Below are positions 48,765 through 59,337 of a DNA stretch of 64,000 nt, piece by piece; positions within the stretch are counted from its first letter, which is position 1; every line of letters begins with the position of its first letter. A program made the translations under genes and the position numbers. The notes under the pieces are model-generated. The model did not search any database. It saw only the letters and a list, made by a program, of their open reading frames with translations, and was not told the DNA's origin. The DNA comes from Primulina eburnea. Lineage: Eukaryota; Streptophyta; Magnoliopsida; Lamiales; Gesneriaceae. Location: assembly GCF_022965805.1 (NCBI RefSeq), contig NC_133101.1, positions 18,943,054 to 19,007,053 on the forward strand. Direction: 5' to 3'.

Positions 48765-51700
48765 TTGTTAGATTTGGGAGCAAGTGTGAATTTACTACCT
48801 TATTCGGTTTATGAAAAATTTAATTTAGGAGAATTAAAACCCACTTCTGTTACTCTCTTACTGGCGGATAGGTCAATCAAAATACCTAGAGGTATTGTAG
48901 AAGATGTGTTGGTTCAAGTTGATAAATTCATATATCCTGTAGATTTTATTGTTTTAGATACACAACCAATAGAAGTACATAATGAAATTCCAGTAATATT
49001 GGGACGACCATTTCTAGCAACTTCAAATGCTTTAATTAATTGCCGAAATGGAATAATGAAATTGTCTTTTGGAAATATGACTCTAGAACTTAATGTGTTT
49101 AATTTATGTAAACAACCGAGTATTAATGAAAATGAAAATGAAGATGATAATGAAATTCAAACAATTGTGGAAGAAAATATACAAGAAGAAAACTTAAATC
49201 AACAATATGAAATTTTTTCAGTAGAAAGTTTTGAGTCTGAAAATAATTTTAAAGAAGATGATAATACAAAACTTGAATTAAAAGCTTTACCATTAGAATT
49301 GAAATATGTATTTCTTGGTCAAAATAAAACATTTCCTATTGTAATTTCTTCCACTCTTCTACCTAATCAAGAAGAAGATTTAATTCAATTACTTAAAAAA
49401 TATAAAAATGCAATTGGATGGACTTTGAAAGATATAAAAGGTATGAATCCTTTAATTTGTACACATAAAATTCACTTGGAAGAAAATGCTAAAACGTATC
49501 AACAACCGCAAAGAAGGTTAAATCCACATATGAAAGAAGTTGTTAAGAATGAAGTATTAAAACTATTAGACGCTGGAATTATCTATCCAATCTCAGATAG
49601 TAAATGGGTAAGTCCAACACAAGTAGTACCTAAAAAGTCAGGCATCACTGTTATAAAAAATGAAAAAGGAGAGTTATTACAAACTAGGATTCCATCTAGT
49701 TGGCGTATGTGTATTGATTATAGAAAATTAAATGATGCAACTAGAAAAATCATTTCCCACTACCATTTTTAGATCAAATTCTAGAAAAAGTAGCAGGAAA
49801 TTCTTATTATTGTTTTCTTGATGGGTATTCGGGGTATTATCAAATACCTATATCATTAGAAGATCAAGAAAAAACAACTTTCACTTGTCCTTTCGGAACT
49901 TTTGCATTTAAAAGAATGCCATTTGGTTTATGTAATGCTCCGGCTACTTTTCAAATATGCATGTTAAGTATTTTCAGTGATATGATTGAATAATATGTAG
50001 AAGTTTTTATGGATGATATAACTGTTTTTGGAAACTCGTTTGAAAATTGTCTTAAAAATCTAGAAGAAGTATTAAAAAGATGTGAAGAAAAAAATCTTAT
50101 TTTAAATTGGGAAAAATGTCATTATATGGTTAAATCTGGGATTGTCTTAGGACATGTGATATCTGAAAAAGGAATTGAAGTTGATAAAGCCAAAGTTGAT
50201 GTTATTGCTAATTTAACATCACCAAAAACAGTCAAAGAAGTTCGATCATTTTTGGGTCATGCAGGATTTTATAGAAGGTTTATAAAAAATTTCGGCATAA
50301 TATCTAAACCAATTTCAAATCTTTTAACAAAGGATACACAATTTGAATGGACTCAAAAATGTGAAAATGCTTTTAAAAAAATAATTAATCTTTTAATTAC
50401 ATCACCTATTTTACAACCTCCAGATTGGTCTTTACCATTTGAATTAATGTTTGATGCAAGTGATTATGCTATAGGAGCTGTGTTAGGACAAAGAAAAGAA
50501 GGAAAACCTTATGCAATCTATTATGCTAGTAGAACCTTAAATAGTGCCCAAATAAATTATTCAACTACTGAAAAAGAATTACTTTCAGTAGTATTTGCAT
50601 TAGATAAGTTTCGATCTTATTTAATTGGTTCTACTACTATTGTTTACACAGATCATTCTGCCGTAAAATATTTATCAAATAAACAAGATGCTAAGCCAAG
50701 ATTAATACGGTGGATTTTATTGTTACAAGAATTTGATATTATAATTAAAGATAAAAAAGGAAAAGAAAATGTTGTTGCCGATCATTTATCTAGAATAATG
50801 ACTGAATCATCTCATAATGAAATACCAATAAATGAAAATTTTCCAGATGATCAGTTGTTTTATGCTACTATTATGCCATGGTTTGCTAACATTGTAAATT
50901 TTCTTGTGACAAATAAAATGCCTTCTCATTGGAATTCACAGGATCAGAATAAATTCTTGATAGAAGTTAAAACATTTTATTGGGATGATCCTTACTTATT
51001 TAAGTATTGTCCTGACCAAATTTTTCGACGATGCATACCCGACAATGAAGTAAGTAATGTTATTAAATTTTGTCATTCTGAAGCATGTGGAGGTCATTTT
51101 TCATCCAATAAAACAGCTACAAAAATCTTACAATGTGGATTTTATTGGCCATCTTTATTCAAAGATACGCATTTATTTTGCAAATCTTGTGAAAACTGTC
51201 AGAAGATGTGATCAATTTCAAAACGAAACATGATGCCTTTAAATCCAATCATAATTATTGAAATATTTGATAGTTGGGGGATAGATTTTATGGGTCCATT
51301 TCCATTATCTTTTGGATATAAGTACATTTTAGTCGCTGTTGATTATGTTTCAAAATGGATTGAAGCAATTGCATGTAGAACTAATGATCATAAAGTTGTT
51401 ATAAAATTTTTAAAAGAAAATATTTTTAGCCGATTTGGAATACCTAGAGCAATAATTAGTGATGGGGGAAGTCATTTTATAAATAAATCATTTTCTTCTT
51501 TGTTAAGAAAATATGGCATTACACATAAAGTTTCTACTCCATATCATCCTCAAAGTAATGGTCAAGTTGAACTTGCAAATAGAGAAATAAAACAAATTTT
51601 AGAAAAAACAGTTAATCCAAATCGAAAAGATTGGTCTTTAAGATTAACTGATGCATTATGGGCATATAGAACTGCATTTAAAACATCATTAAGGATGTCA

Positions 51701-52162
51701 CCATATAGGTTAGTTTTTGGTAAGCATTGTCATTTACCGGTTGAACTTGAACATAAAGCTTATTGGGCAATTAAAGCATTTAATATTAATTTAGATGATA
51801 CATCTAAATTAAGAAAATTGCAAATAAATGAACTTGAAGAATTAAGAAATGATGCATATGAAAATTCAAATATTTATAAAGATAAAACAAAAGCCTTTCA
51901 TGATAAAAATATTATGAGAAAGTCATTTGAAATTGGACAAAAAGTTTTACTTTATAATTCTCGTTTACATTTATTTCCAGGTAAACTAAGATCGAGGTGG
52001 TCAGGACCATTTATAGTCAAATTTGTTTATCCTCATGGTGCTGTTGATATTGAAAATCCCAAAAAAAATGATGTGTTTAAAGTTAATGGACAAAGACTTA
52101 AACCTTTTATAGAAAATGAAATTCTTAATGATGAGTTTATGCCTTTATATGATCCACAATAG
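48765..52162 (+). pseudogene. pol: Element B pol: protease, RT, RNase H, integrase
   Basis: Protease active site LLDLGASVNLLPYSVY at about 48765. One base is missing near 49749 in RT (ATRK then frame change), and a TAA replaces a codon at about 49991. [11 protein letters not shown] is near 50007, RNase [10 protein letters not shown] near 50649, and an integrase zinc region near 51070-51205. A TGA occurs at 51209-51211, then integrase core IDFMGPF near 51281, ISDGGSHF near 51457 and PYHPQSNGQ near 51539. The natural end is at 52160-52162. The lesions differ from those of element A. Integrase is the best preserved part. Confidence 0.93.
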
Positions 52163-52189
52163 TTGTTGATATTTTCATTTTGTTTTTGC

Positions 52190-52191
52190 AG
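52190..52191 (+). promoter_or_regulatory. Candidate splice acceptor before the cysteine-rich ORF (copy B)
   Basis: cattttgtttttgcag, 28 bases after the pol stop and conserved with element A at 14081-14082. It could create a spliced message for the downstream ORF, as for env genes. Confidence 0.4.
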
Positions 52192-52277
52192 ATTCTAGTT
52201 CATTTCTCGGTTAAGTGGCGGATAACGGTACTCCGTGACTGTCTAAGTCGGTTTCTTCAGTTTTCCCAAAATAATTG

Positions 52278-52325
<48 letters not shown>

Positions 52326-52329
<4 letters not shown>

Positions 52330-52855
52330 ATGCGTGTATTATGAATCTTCGTAAATATTTTGATTGTTTACCTGATAATGCGTTGAAAAAAATTTATAAA
52401 GCTAGAAGTGAGCGGCTAAGGTTGATGATGTCATATGGCATACCGAGTGATGTTCGTTTGATAATTGAAGCAAAAGTCCGATTGGTTGGGGAAGCAAGTG
52501 AAATAATAATAAGACATATGCTAGGATTTGGTAAAAGCACATATGCTAAAAAGCGAAGAGCTAAACGTATAGGTGGATGTTATAAATGTGCAAGGTGGAC
52601 TTGTAATGGGAAATGCAAAATTTTGGAATGACGTCAATGAATAGAGAAGATAAAATTTTATTCATTAAGAATGGTCTGAGTAAAGAGCCTTTGGATAATT
52701 TTCTAGAGGTTCTTGATACGCATTCTAGTGGATACGTGCAAAATGAACTTCTTAAACTATGGTGGCAATTTCAACATGAGGAATATCAATATGGACGATG
52801 GAATCAGCCTTACAAAGATCCTACTGTAGTAACGCATGTCTATTTAGATAAGTAA
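52326..52855 (+). pseudogene. Cysteine-rich, basic-motif protein (carlavirus CRP-like), copy B
   Basis: From the ATG at 52326, directly after a TA run, 101 codons are open. Residues 38-50 (YGIPSDVRLIIEA) precede the basic motif at residues 70-81 (KSTYAKKRRAKR) and cysteines at 85, 88, 93 and 97 (C-x2-C-x4-C-x3-C). One base is missing after the last cysteine (near 52621), and the rest of the protein continues in the next frame from 52613 to 52855 (KILFIKNGLSKEPLDNF ... YGRWNQPYKDP). Copy A is broken at a different place, so the family ORF was longer than either surviving piece. The basic-plus-cysteine arrangement recalls carlavirus nucleic-acid-binding proteins; homology needs a profile search. 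Confidence 0.62.
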
Positions 52856-53137
52856 ATATATATACAATCTCGTCTTGGGAATCTGACGTTAAAAGACCCT
52901 GTTTGCCAATTTATAAGAAAATTGGATGGGAAGCATATCCTCGACTCATAGAAGGCGTTGAAGCCGTTACTGAACGTAAAATCAGAGGAAGATGTGAGCC
53001 ACAATCACAACTACGCTGTATATATTTGTTTTAATTTTGTCATTTTTATTTTCTTTTAATAATAATAATTTCATGTTCAAATATTGACTTTTGGCATGTT
53101 ACGCTTATAAATTCATATGTTGTGATCTAACAATTAC
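52856..53137 (+). other. Spacer between cysteine-rich ORF and LOG, with a coding-like segment
   Basis: About 52880-53020 reads without a stop as a protein-like stretch (for example KKIGWEAYPRLIEGVEAVTE) in a frame different from the end of the preceding ORF. It may be a further part of the cysteine-rich ORF or of another captured gene. Element A lacks it. The rest is A/T-rich leader. Confidence 0.45.
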
Positions 53138-53139
53138 AG
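53138..53139 (+). promoter_or_regulatory. Candidate splice acceptor before LOG (copy B)
   Basis: tgtgatctaacaattacag ends 18 bases before the LOG ATG. It contains a ctaac branch-site-like word, though close to the AG. The same sequence occurs in element A (AG at 14957-14958). Confidence 0.4.
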
Positions 53140-53157
53140 AAAAACATATTTCTCAAC

Positions 53158-53787
53158 ATGTCAACGTCCACGGTAAGTAAAATAAAAAATATTTGTGTAT
53201 TTTGTGGATCTAGTGCAGGAAAAGATTCAATTTATGAAGAAGTAGCAGAAAAGCTTGGAATAACACTTGCTAAAAATAAGATTCATTTGGTATATGGTGG
53301 TGGTGAAGTTGGCCTCATGGGAAAAGTTGCAAAAGCTGCGCATGCAGGTGGAAGTGAAGTCTTAGGCATTATTCCGATTACCTTAGCCAATCTTACAGGA
53401 CCAACAATAGGAGAAGAAATGAAAGTGGACAACATGTATGAAAGAATTACTCAAATGATTGAACATTCAGATGCTTTCATTGCTTTGCCAGGAGGTTTCG
53501 GTACTTTGGAAGAAATATTTCATACTGTTTGTTGGGCACAATTAAATATCCACAATAAGCCAATTGGTTTGTTAAATGTTAACAATTATTATGATAAACT
53601 GTTATCGTTTCTTGATGATGTTGTGGAACAGGGATTTATTTCATTAGCTTCGCGAAGGATGTTAGTTTCTGCTACAAGTGAAGGTGAACTTATTGATTTA
53701 CTGCAAGGATTTAGTCATGAACCAGATCCTTTCTTATCTCAACTTAATTGGCCAACATCCAAGAGTAAGAAAAGAAAATTCATGTGA
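53158..53787 (+). CDS. LOG: LOG-family cytokinin riboside 5'-monophosphate phosphoribohydrolase, retroelement cargo
   Basis: Intact 209-codon ORF. LOG enzymes release active cytokinin bases from their ribotides in the cytosol and nucleus. Visible features are an N-terminal Rossmann strand (ICVFCGSSAGK, residues 12-22), [12 protein letters not shown] (44-55), NMYERITQM with R96 (92-100) and the signature PGGFGTLEE (111-119), followed by [16 protein letters not shown]. Usual plant LOGs have an RK pair where this has R96-I97, so activity is not assured. Length is normal and the basic tail KSKKRKF could act in nuclear entry. Plant LOG genes have several introns; this has none, as expected for capture from mRNA. 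It is inside element B between the cysteine-rich ORF and the 3' LTR, and intact although the other genes of B are broken. Confidence 0.9.
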   Translation: MSTSTVSKIKNICVFCGSSAGKDSIYEEVAEKLGITLAKNKIHLVYGGGEVGLMGKVAKAAHAGGSEVLGIIPITLANLTGPTIGEEMKVDNMYERITQMIEHSDAFIALPGGFGTLEEIFHTVCWAQLNIHNKPIGLLNVNNYYDKLLSFLDDVVEQGFISLASRRMLVSATSEGELIDLLQGFSHEPDPFLSQLNWPTSKSKKRKFM

Positions 53788-54588
53788 TGCTAAACTTGCG
53801 ATTCAACGGTATGTTTTTAATGTTTTTTTTTAAGGTATAAATAATTTCTTCTTCTTCTTCTTCTTCTTCTCTTCTTAGTTTTTTTTTATTATATAAAAAT
53901 AAAAATATGTAGTAATAATAATAATACTTTTTAGTTCAATGTCGAGTAAGGTGTCAGTGAAATGCACCTGAGACGCATTAGTTAATAATTATCGGAAAAT
54001 CACAATACACTAGATTTTAATATTCATTATATTCAAATTACAGACTACAAGAAAAATTAGTTTTCATATGTACCAATTTATATACATATATATTTTGATC
54101 AATTAATATAAAATATATAATAGATGTGTTTATTTATTTAAATATATGTATATATTTGTGTGTGTTTTCAAATAAAATAATTTCTAAAATTTTTATAAGA
54201 ATATAGTTAAAAGATATGGTTTGTATGGTTGTTAACATGTATAATTGAAAGAATTTTTTTTGTAAAGTATAATATATACTCACACATCTTTTATGAGTAA
54301 GTGGTGAGAAATGAGAAAACAATTAGTAAACTTTTATTGATTATTAAAAAATGGTTAATTACAAGAATATAATTCCCCTAAAAAAATATTTATTGAAAAA
54401 CAAAGAAAAAGAAAAGATGTAAATAAATAACGGACTGCAAAATACTTTATTCATTGTAATATTTTTTTCAAGATTTGATTGATGTACTATCAATGTGTTC
54501 TTAAAAAAAAAAAACAAACAAACAAACAAAAAGATTTGTTTGTGCTAGATAAGTTTCAAAGGTAGTCGAATGTATCTGTTATATAAAT

Positions 54589-54623
<35 letters not shown>

Positions 54624-55223
54624 TATTTGTGGTAAAATGTTTGGAAAAAAAAAGTTTATGTTATTGTAAAATTTTGCAGTCACGTTATTTAAAAAATATA
54701 TATATAATAAAAAAAAGAAAAAGAAAAAGAAAGGGGATTTTATTCTTTGTAAATTTTCCTATTTTGTTTTTAATATTAGTTTATTTAATTGTCTGCTTTA
54801 ATACTTAGCCTTTTTCAATGAGAGTTAATATTCATTCCAACTCCATGAGTGAAAACTAGCTATTCATTAAATATTTTGACCTGAAAGAATATATGGAGTT
54901 GAGGCTTTTACAAAAATATTCTTGATATAGTACATGTTATGGTGGGTGGCGTGAATTATCTTTTTGACTATATTATTATAAAAAAATTTAAAAATTATAT
55001 ATATTGTTACTTTTTATATTATGTGAAAATAAGAATAAAAACACATCAAATTATATATTATTATATTAAACAATATATATATATATATATAAATCGGTAT
55101 ATGATTTTGTTTTTAAAATGTATATGTTTGTATTTGAATATATAAAAGGAATAAAGAATCTAGGTTGTGACTTTCCGATAAATTTTATTACTAAGAGACT
55201 AGTAATAAGATAGTGTGGGGGTG
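53788..55223 (+). other. Non-coding stretch between LOG and 3' LTR, element B
   Basis: A/T-rich, no supported gene, collinear with 15605-17061. Just after the LOG stop, caacggtatgttt looks like a splice donor and is conserved in copy A. A (ctt)n run lies near 53850 and a TA run near 54593-54620. It ends with the polypurine tract gtgtgggggtg at 55213-55223. Confidence 0.8.
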
Positions 55224-56835
55224 TGATAAAACTTAAAATTAATAATTTATTATATGTTAAAATCTGTATTTTAAAATTTTAAGTTTCATTAAAATTATAA
55301 ATTATGTTTTTTTAGTATTTTTTGTTTATATTTAAATGTCTTACTAAATTTGTTTTATTTTCAGTTTTTTTACGTGTTGGTAAAATAATGATAACTCAAG
55401 CTAGAAAATTCAAATGGAGGTGACTCAAACATGGTTGGAATCTTTGAGAAGTTCTCTACAACTTTGCAGAAGACATGATTGCCTAAAAAGCTCATTAAGA
55501 TGATCAAATTGTGCAAAGATCAAAAGGAGGACACATTTACTTTTACTATGACCAGCATTTAGTAAAAAAATCATAACTATTTCAATATTTATCCAAATGA
55601 GGTGAATCAAGTGGCCAAACTCATCTACAGAAAATTCCCCACATGTTTGTGGTTTTAATCAGAGTCAAATTCGGTGAGCAAAGTCGTGGAACAATGGCAT
55701 TGAAAGAAAGGACATGGAATTGGAGTTGAGGAGACAAAGAATACTATTACAACTACATGGCATTAATAGAATTTTTGACCTTTTCTCTCATTTGGCCTAT
55801 AATAGAGGCCTTGTGCTAGCTTGAGAATCATTCTATCTCATTGTAAAATATAGTGTTAGTGTGTATCAAAGTTCTAAGTTCCAATATATTTTCTTTCATT
55901 TTCTCAACTATGAGTGATATTTTAGTGTTGATCAAAAGTAAGTTCATGGCAAGCTAAATCTATTATGTCAAGGTGAAGAGGATGCATTCTTGGTGAAGTA
56001 AGATTGTTCATATTTTGTACATTCTTTCTTTATTTCTTTTCATTTAGCTAACTTATTTTCATTGTAGGTATAAAAATGAATTACTTGTTGTTATCAATTT
56101 ACATCAAATGCTTGATACCATTGAAGTGGTTATCTTGATTTGTTGTTTAATTTTGATACAATAAATATTTCATCACTTATTATTATTGTTATATTATATA
56201 TATATAGATATATATATATTTATATAATAATATCATAATATTTCATTTAGACAATAGCGTGGCTCTGCCGGTTGTTCTACATGAAATATTATGATTAATA
56301 CTAACAATCTAACTTTTACTTTCTCGCAACTAACTTTTATTTTTTGCATCTAACTTTTACTTTCTCGCAACTAACTTTTATTTTCCGCAACTAACTTTTT
56401 CTTTACCGCAACTAACTTATTAAATCAATATATTTCACTTATTAACTTTTTCTTTACCGCAACTAACTTATTAAATGAATATATTTATATAGTTATAACT
56501 ATAATCATAGGTACCATATATAAAATATCGGTTAATTCGATATTTTCTATAGTGGGAACTATATTATATTATGTGTGTGTTTAATTTTCTTGGAACCATT
56601 ATTTATGTTGGTTTCCTTTGTTTTACTTTTAGTTAAACAATATTACATAAACCAAGAATAAATCCTCAAGCCTTGACAAAATTTATAATTTGTAAACTTC
56701 ATTCTTGCATTTGGTAATCTATAAATTAATAAATTTAAACTCAAAATAACCTCTCTGTGGATCGATCTCGTACTTACGAAATATATTACTTGCAGACAAC
56801 CTACACTTGGGTGAATTATTATTTAAGTAGTAGCA
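55224..56835 (+). repeat. 3' LTR of B
   Basis: 1612 bp, tgataaaactt to agtagca. The first stem-loop is present (about 56235-56290). The second and part of the repeat region have been replaced by a duplicated piece of cttattaactttttc type near 56440-56475, so it is shorter than the 5' LTR. Confidence 0.93.
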
Positions 56836-56840
56836 CAATG

Positions 56841-57076
56841 TCATGTAACTGGTGTCCTATTAGTTTCACTCTCAGCTCATCTGTATAGTCCAGTGAGTCA
56901 AACAGCATCTTGATGTCGTCTAACCAACTCTCACAATCCCATGAAGTCTCAGTGCCCCTCAGAGTCGGCGGATTAAATGACTGAAACCTCTTTAATAATG
57001 TTTCCATCAGAGTTTCTGTGACATCCATCGGAGGATTCGAAGTACTGCCCTGTTCTGGTACTCTTCGAGGAGACAT
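56841..57076 (-). pseudogene. gag: C gag, N-terminal part
   Basis: From the ATG at 57074-57076 on the minus strand, MSPRRVPEQGSTSNPP to KLIGHQLHD, the start of a Tekay-type gag. The capsid domain is split here by element B and resumes at 44081. Apart from the insertion no damage is seen in this part. Confidence 0.88.
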
Positions 57077-57310
57077 AACTAATTATTAAAAAGATTAGTA
57101 ACCCAAAAAACAATTCTATTTCAGTCCTCCTCCGATCATCTTACTGCTGATTCAGAATCGATGCTGATTCATACTCAATAACACATATTACCATATCAAA
57201 TCAGATAAACAATTAACATGTATTAAAGCAGTAAGACATGCTAGCAATCAAAAGCAAGGAAGAAGACTCAATCTACCCCGCTCACTAGCTTCTACCTCAG
57301 TCTAAAGGAT

Positions 57311-57327
57311 CTATGCCTCTGATACCA
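57311..57327 (-). other. Primer-binding site, initiator-Met type (C)
   Basis: Minus strand reads tggtatcagaggcatag, a few bases inside the LTR; one mismatch to the tggtatcagagc consensus. Confidence 0.88.
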
Positions 57328-57332
57328 CCTGT

Positions 57333-58881
57333 TGTGGGGACTCGGACGCTAATTCAATTCTTAATTGTCATTAGGATCAATTTACTAATCAAGTAATTTG
57401 GGTCATAAAATTTTTTCTTTAAATGCGGAACGTAGTGAAATCAAACTAATATACAGATCAGTATAAAAGTATTAATCTGGCACAACATACAATCATTTAA
57501 AACTAAGGTTCAACAACTAACTGTCGAGTGTCAAAACCCTATGTACATCAAAGTCCGTAGTCTCCACTCTATCACGATCTCTCATCATTTCCTCGACCCT
57601 GATCCCGTCCCACCTGTTGTCATGTACACATACAAACAAGACAACAGCCGGATAACTCCGGTGAGAAAATAATCCCAGTATAAAACATGTATACATGCAG
57701 TGTATGAGATCATATATAAAAGTATAAATCATGTATCATAAAAGAACATGAATCGATGCAAATCTGTAAATCAACTAATGACTCATCATCTCGGACTCAA
57801 CTCACCTCTAATCTAGGGATCCCGATTTTTGAATGTTAGCACCTATATCGAATTTCAGCGATAGGAATGAATCAACTCCCAAGCGACATCGATATAGTAC
57901 ACGCATCCAGTGTCTTGGAGAATCAGCCGACTCCTATTCTGACAATGTGCAATGTGCCCGTGACTATTCGGTCATCATCAAGCACTTCTGTCAGTGACTC
58001 TTGCTCAATAGCTAATTGCTATACTTTGCTTTTCTATGAATCAATAGAATAAGCATATCAATCTCATGTAAATGCAAGTCTCAATGTAAGTAAAATAAAG
58101 TATGTGATTTGTTGGAAAACTCAAGTCCAATCAGACTTAAGTCGATCTCCCGGTTGACAATGTCTTATACCTTTCGTTCGTCGTCTCGGTCTAAAGCAAT
58201 ATCAGTTCTGAACTCAAGGCTGTCTCTGTAAATCTGAAATGACATATCGAGAATAGTAATATCAATATTCCATTCCCAATTCAAATACAGAATCTGATTA
58301 GTCTGAATTTAATTCAAATCATCGGCATAATGGCACAATCTCAGTATCCACGTCAATACCATATCAACAGATAACAATTACAAATCATGACCCCTATCCG
58401 GTACAATCTGTAATTCATTCATAATCCAAATCTGTCCCATTCTATTGCATGTAATTGATACGTGTCTTCCTTAGAATATGTCCAAATCCTCTTGCGCATA
58501 TGCGCGTCCTCTCCTCATGCATATGCGCGAGACCTACTGTCTCGGCGCCTAAGCTTCTCGAGAGCTCGCGCATATGCGGGACCCAAATCCGCGCATGTGC
58601 GCCGAGCACTTCACTTCAACCCGTAGGCTACTGGTCATCTCGCGTATGTGCGCGCCTACGCACCGCTCATGTGCGCCAAGTTTTCTGTCCGCGAAGTCAT
58701 GCAGCTCAACACCTCGCGCATATGCGCGCCCTCACACCTCGCATATGCGCGCAAAGTTCTGTCCGCACACCATGCTCGACTCAACAAGTTAAAATCTCGG
58801 TATCGAAATACTCCTTCTATAATTACATCAATTATCAATAAATCAATCTCAGATCACAGTGATCAAATTTCAGGCAGTACA
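57333..58881 (-). repeat. 5' LTR of C
   Basis: 1549 bp, same family as 37789-39720, with an internal loss of about 385 bp near 58440 (the TATA region and transcribed start are missing). The gcgcatatgcgc palindrome array is at about 58490-58765. Confidence 0.92.
58490..58765. repeat. gcgcatatgcgc palindrome array, C 5' LTR
   Basis: About eight palindromic units collinear with those at 39330-39610, with different decay of individual units. Confidence 0.9.
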
Positions 58882-58886
58882 CCATG

Positions 58887-59299
58887 TATTCGTGAAAATA
58901 GCGCCTTTGAAAGGTGTCATGCGTTTTGGCAAGAAGGGCAAGCTTAGTTCAAAATTTATTGGTCCGTTTGAAATTTTGGAGTGAATTGGGACACTAGCTT
59001 ATAAAGTGGCATTGCCACCAATGCTTTCTGGAGTTCACAATGTGTTCCATATTTCGATGCAGCGAAAGTACATGTCAAATCCATCACATGTGCTAAATTA
59101 TGATCCTATACATTTAACTCTAAATATGACATATGAAGAAAGACCTGGTCAAATCTTGACAAGGAAAGAAAGAAGATTGCGTAACAAAGTCATTCCAATG
59201 ATCAAAGTCAAGTGGCTGAATCACTCGAAAGAGGAAGCTACTTGGGAAACCGAGAGGGACTTGAAGAGTCGCTATCCAGAGCTACTCGGTAAGTTCTAA
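58887..59299 (+). pseudogene. pol: G integrase C-terminus and chromodomain
   Basis: Continuation of 34846-37788 after element C. It reads VFVKIAPLKGVMRFGKKGKL, a TGA near 58982, then SGVHNVFHISMQRKYM and the chromodomain (KVIPMIKVKWLNHSKEEATW), ending at 59299 with a TAA. It is very similar to the F pol end. Confidence 0.92.
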
Positions 59300-59337
59300 T
59301 TTCGAGGACAAAATTTTATTTTTAAGGGGGGAGGAAT

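Larger units (their letters stand above)
44087..56835 (+). mobile_element. Element B: complete LTR retrotransposon carrying cysteine-rich ORF and LOG
   Basis: 12,749 bp, flanked by the 5-base target duplication caatg (44082-44086 and 56836-56840) in the gag of element C. Order is 5' LTR, tRNA-Asp-type primer site, gag (with an inserted small DNA element), protease, RT, RNase H, integrase, cysteine-rich ORF, intact LOG ORF, non-coding stretch, polypurine tract and 3' LTR. Gag and pol sequence place it in the Athila/Tat group. The cargo lies strictly inside the LTRs, and element A has the same cargo in the same order at another site, so cargo was acquired before both insertions. Retroviral genes are broken in this copy, so its mobility would need help from other copies. 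Confidence 0.93.
37789..58881 (-). mobile_element. Chromovirus C (Tekay/Del type), complete, with element B nested in gag
   Basis: Minus-strand element bounded by tg/ca-type ends (one end mutated to ta at 37789) and a 5-base target duplication, ccatg (37784-37788 and 58882-58886), in G integrase. Order on the minus strand is 5' LTR, initiator-Met primer site, gag (interrupted by B), protease, RT, RNase H, integrase, chromodomain, polypurine tract (agagggggagaat) and 3' LTR. Without B and its duplicated target it is about 8.3 kb. A few stops and one frameshift make it inactive. Confidence 0.93.

Noticed and set aside
48765..49772. Separate host aspartic protease gene
   Set aside because: It is the protease and RT start of element B pol, in order with gag and integrase.
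54939..55145. A/T-rich frame before the 3' LTR of B
   Set aside because: Low-complexity sequence, not conserved as a frame in element A.
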